NCBI GenBank assembly: GCA_002336915.1
Contig: DDET01000067.1
Location: 1 to 15,400 of the forward strand
Origin: Bacteroidetes bacterium UBA1947
Lineage (GTDB): Bacteria; Bacteroidota; Bacteroidia; Chitinophagales; Chitinophagaceae
Direction of reading: 5' to 3'
DNA: 15,400 nucleotides
Below, in pieces: positions 13,553 through 15,400 of the stretch. The stretch's first letter is position 1; the number at the start of each line of letters is the position of its first letter. The notes beneath the pieces are model-generated. The model was not told the origin of the DNA. It made no database searches and saw nothing but the letters and a program-made list of their open reading frames with translations. The position numbers and the translations under genes were made by a program.

Positions 13553-14748
13553 GCGTAGTCACTTAGGTACTCATAGCGTGGTGTAAGCTTACCATCCCTG
13601 CATATAGTGGCGCGTTCTATTATCTCGCTATGCTCGCTCAGTAGTTCTTCCAGGATATACTTTTCAAAATGCAGTCCGAAGTATTGCGAGGCATCGCGCG
13701 GCAATTCATTCGGCAGGTTGTCCACTGCCATTACATCTATAATATCGCGATCGGGCTGATAGGGCGCTACCTGTTCCAGCGTTTTCCTGTTGATGCCGTA
13801 CACGGGCTCGGCAATGGTGGATGAGCCGGTATTGATTGGCACCGAGCCATCAATATCGCAGGTTATGTCGGCTATCACGCTCATCCTCAGGTCGCTGCGC
13901 AGCAGGTCTGTTTTTTCGAACAGGCGCGGAACGTTCCTGTCCCAGTATATACCGTTCATCAGTATATCCGTCTTCGACAGGTATTGGCTGAAGAGGCATT
14001 TATATTGCTGCGGGTGCATATGGAAGTCTTCGCGGTGGAAGCTGGAATCCTCGATGCGTGCATATAGCGAGCGGCCTTTAAAATGACAGTAAACAGGGTA
14101 GGGATAGTCGTTCTTGAAATAATCCTCAGGCTCTATGGGCTCTATATCCAGCTGCACCATTACTTCCAGCACGCCTGCTGCTACCTTGCCCGAACCTGTT
14201 ACGGCTATCTTAATGTTCGGCAGTTTTATGTGTTCGTAGCTGCCCACCAGTTCCCTGAAGTTCTTCACATCATGCGCAGCAGGAAGCTCATAAAGGCCAA
14301 ATTTCCTGCCATAAGTAAGCAGGCCGTTATGTGCACCCACTATACCTGCAAACAGGCCGAAGCCCAGTATCCTTTGCTCATCGCTGTGCATCAGGCATTC
14401 ATAATCTATCATCCGGATGTGCTTTTCTATCAGCGCATGCATCAGCTTTTGGTTGTACGGTTGCTTCTTCTTGGTATGCGAAAAGAAAAAGTAGGTCTTG
14501 CCCGGTATCAGCATATCCGCGGGCACTTCTTTTACACCCATCAGCACATCGCAGGCGGTAAGGTCTTCGGTCAGTTCTATTCCTTCAGCCACATATTCAG
14601 CATCGCTATAGCAGCGGCTGGGGGAGGGCTCAACGACGATCTTTACACCGGGGAATTTTTTCTGTATCTCGCAGCACTGCTTAGGAGTAAGGGGCACGCG
14701 GTTGTCCGGTGGCGATTTTCTTTCCCTGGTCAGTCCAATAAGCATCAT
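13546..14748 (-). CDS. Saccharopine dehydrogenase (lysine-forming)/alanine dehydrogenase-like oxidoreductase
   Basis: A 400-residue cytoplasmic NAD(P)-dependent oxidoreductase of the alanine dehydrogenase/transhydrogenase N-terminal-domain superfamily. GLTRERKSPPDNRVPLTP is the usual N-terminal signature. Lys73 in GVKEVP and His91 in FFSHTKKKQPYN align in pattern with the catalytic Lys and His of fungal saccharopine dehydrogenase (LYS1), and ADITCDIDGSVP (293-304) with its conserved aspartate loop. The nucleotide-binding loop GSGKVAAG is at 185-192. This subgroup is widespread in Bacteroidota, which make lysine by the diaminopimelate route, so a role in lysine breakdown or another amino or imino acid is open. 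The start is Met1 or Met2 of MMLIGL. The -7 box TATATTTG at 14766-14773 fits a short leader. Confidence 0.85.
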   Translation of the reverse strand: MMLIGLTRERKSPPDNRVPLTPKQCCEIQKKFPGVKIVVEPSPSRCYSDAEYVAEGIELTEDLTACDVLMGVKEVPADMLIPGKTYFFFSHTKKKQPYNQKLMHALIEKHIRMIDYECLMHSDEQRILGFGLFAGIVGAHNGLLTYGRKFGLYELPAAHDVKNFRELVGSYEHIKLPNIKIAVTGSGKVAAGVLEVMVQLDIEPIEPEDYFKNDYPYPVYCHFKGRSLYARIEDSSFHREDFHMHPQQYKCLFSQYLSKTDILMNGIYWDRNVPRLFEKTDLLRSDLRMSVIADITCDIDGSVPINTGSSTIAEPVYGINRKTLEQVAPYQPDRDIIDVMAVDNLPNELPRDASQYFGLHFEKYILEELLSEHSEIIERATICRDGKLTPRYEYLSDYAY

Positions 14749-14765
14749 CTTTGTTTACTTTTGGG

Positions 14766-14773
14766 CAAATATA
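14766..14773 (-). promoter_or_regulatory. Candidate -7 promoter box for the dehydrogenase gene
   Basis: The minus strand reads TATATTTG, an exact match to TAnnTTTG, about 18 bases upstream of the ATG at 14748, in the 90-base divergent gap with hscB. No clear -33 element is seen. The same gap must also hold the hscB promoter; the best plus-strand candidate, TATATTTT (14791-14798), has one mismatch. Confidence 0.4.
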
Positions 14774-14838
14774 ACCAATCCCTGCCGGAGTATATTTTAT
14801 CGACGCGGGATAGGCACCATGATACTAATCAGCTAAAC

Positions 14839-15372
14839 ATGCTTAATTTTTTTGAACTGTACGATATACCTGTAAGTTTTCAGCCCGATGCCGCTGTGGT
14901 AAAGGCGAAATTCTACGAGCTGAGCCGCAAGTACCACCCCGACAGGTATGCCAATGCCGACGATGCTACAAAGATGGAAGTGCTGCGCATGAGTGCGCTG
15001 AACAACGATGCATACAAAACGCTCAGCAACCCGGATAGTACAATGGCTTACATATTAAAGATCAATGATCTCCTGCAGAGCGATGAAAAATACAACCTGC
15101 CACCGGCCTTCCTGATGGCCATGATGGAACTGAACGAAGCCATAAGTGAATATGAGAATGAACCCGGCAATGCCGAAAGCCACAAGCAGGCGAAGAATGA
15201 GCTGGACGAAGAGCTGGAAGCCTGGAATGAAGCCACCGGAAAACTGACCGCGCAATACGAGGCCGGCGACCATAGCGAAGCCTTGTTATTACAAATAAAA
15301 GACTACTATTTCCGCAAAAAATACTTATTGCGCATTCAGGAAAGAATTGATAAATTTGCCACCCATCAATAA
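14839..15372 (+). CDS. hscB: Fe-S cluster assembly co-chaperone HscB
   Basis: A 177-residue J-type co-chaperone. The N-terminal J domain (1-75) has the catalytic HPD at 33-35 in SRKYHPDRYANA and the family's MLNFFELYDIPVSF start and ALNNDAYKTLSNPDSTMAYIL helix. The C-terminal three-helix domain (about 85-175, PPAFLMAMMELNEAI through YFRKKYLLRIQERI) is the scaffold-binding part of HscB. It would deliver the Fe-S scaffold to an Hsp70 partner (HscA/DnaK) and stimulate its ATPase in the cytoplasm. The length is normal for the family. I chose the ATG at 14839 because the family begins there; the frame stays open for 252 codons upstream but only as the antisense of the dehydrogenase gene. Neither the scaffold nor an hscA gene is in the window. 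Confidence 0.92.
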   Translation: MLNFFELYDIPVSFQPDAAVVKAKFYELSRKYHPDRYANADDATKMEVLRMSALNNDAYKTLSNPDSTMAYILKINDLLQSDEKYNLPPAFLMAMMELNEAISEYENEPGNAESHKQAKNELDEELEAWNEATGKLTAQYEAGDHSEALLLQIKDYYFRKKYLLRIQERIDKFATHQ

Positions 15373-15376
15373 GACG

Positions 15377-15400
15377 TGTCATGCTGAGCTTGTCGAAGCA
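15377..15400. repeat. REP-like intergenic repeat, cut by the window edge
   Basis: The last 24 bases contain TCATGCTGAGCTTGTCGAAG followed by CA. This matches the short palindromic repeat (TGTCATGCTGAGCTTGTCGAAGCATG) that I recall as scattered in many copies between genes of numerous bacteria. CATGCT at its left arm and AAGCA(TG) at its right, with an inner GCTT-GTCG-AAGC hairpin, make it self-complementary. It follows the hscB stop by a few bases, the usual position for such elements. Confidence 0.65.

Noticed and set aside
14083..14838. 252 in-frame codons open upstream of HscB, which could suggest a fused longer protein.
   Set aside because: The stretch is antisense to the dehydrogenase gene, its translation shows no domain pattern, and HscB proteins begin at the ATG at 14839.

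Overview
The window looks like chromosomal DNA of a member of the Bacteroidota, most likely a Chitinophagaceae/Sphingobacteriia-type organism. This rests on the protein families present (long secreted PIG-L deacetylase, DUF2911 protein, LytS/LytTR pair, Mrp with the ENMAYFTPAELPENKYYIFG signature), on many small SPII lipoproteins, on weak or absent Shine-Dalgarno sites, and on a few TAnnTTTG promoter -7 boxes. It is gene-dense with moderate G+C. I see no rRNA, tRNA, CRISPR array, insertion sequence or prophage gene, and no gene-free stretch longer than 300 bases.

Left part (1-5340): the 3' end of an Mrp/NBP35-type Fe-S carrier ATPase on the + strand faces a minus-strand operon. In transcription order the operon encodes a secreted 821-residue PIG-L-type deacetylase, a 34-residue single-span membrane protein not seen at usual length cut-offs, a sodium:solute symporter, and a small lipoprotein. 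The first three are joined by TAATG and ATGA stop/start overlaps. An intrinsic terminator hairpin sits only a few bases upstream of the deacetylase start. The most interesting inference of the window is that the 34-residue protein is an accessory subunit of the symporter, and that enzyme and symporter release and import one amidated or acetylated substrate.

Middle part (5340-10330): on the minus strand come a DUF2911 protein with a TPR-like tail, an unrecognised secreted protein, and a LytS-type histidine kinase followed immediately by its LytTR response regulator. A small conserved-looking 77-residue protein lies on the + strand, and a long hairpin ends it against a pair of minus-strand paralogous Tyr/His-rich lipoproteins. 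A perfect 18-bp tandem duplication lies upstream of that pair. A secreted charge-segregated acidic protein closes the cluster.

Right part (10330-15400): a + strand pair encodes an NADPH-dependent FMN reductase-like flavoprotein and a membrane-anchored metallophosphoesterase. It is preceded by a cluster of GCCTA/TAGGC motifs and followed by a terminator. Next are a small unknown protein (minus), a TIGR01777-type NAD-dependent epimerase (plus) that overlaps tail-to-tail with a saccharopine/alanine dehydrogenase-like gene (minus), and divergently the Fe-S co-chaperone HscB (plus). The window ends inside a REP-like intergenic repeat.

Most of the content is ordinary housekeeping and envelope-related gene content. 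The points that deserve a second look are the hidden 34-residue ORF, the symporter's hydrophilic insertion, the lipoprotein pair with its upstream duplication, and the edge repeat.
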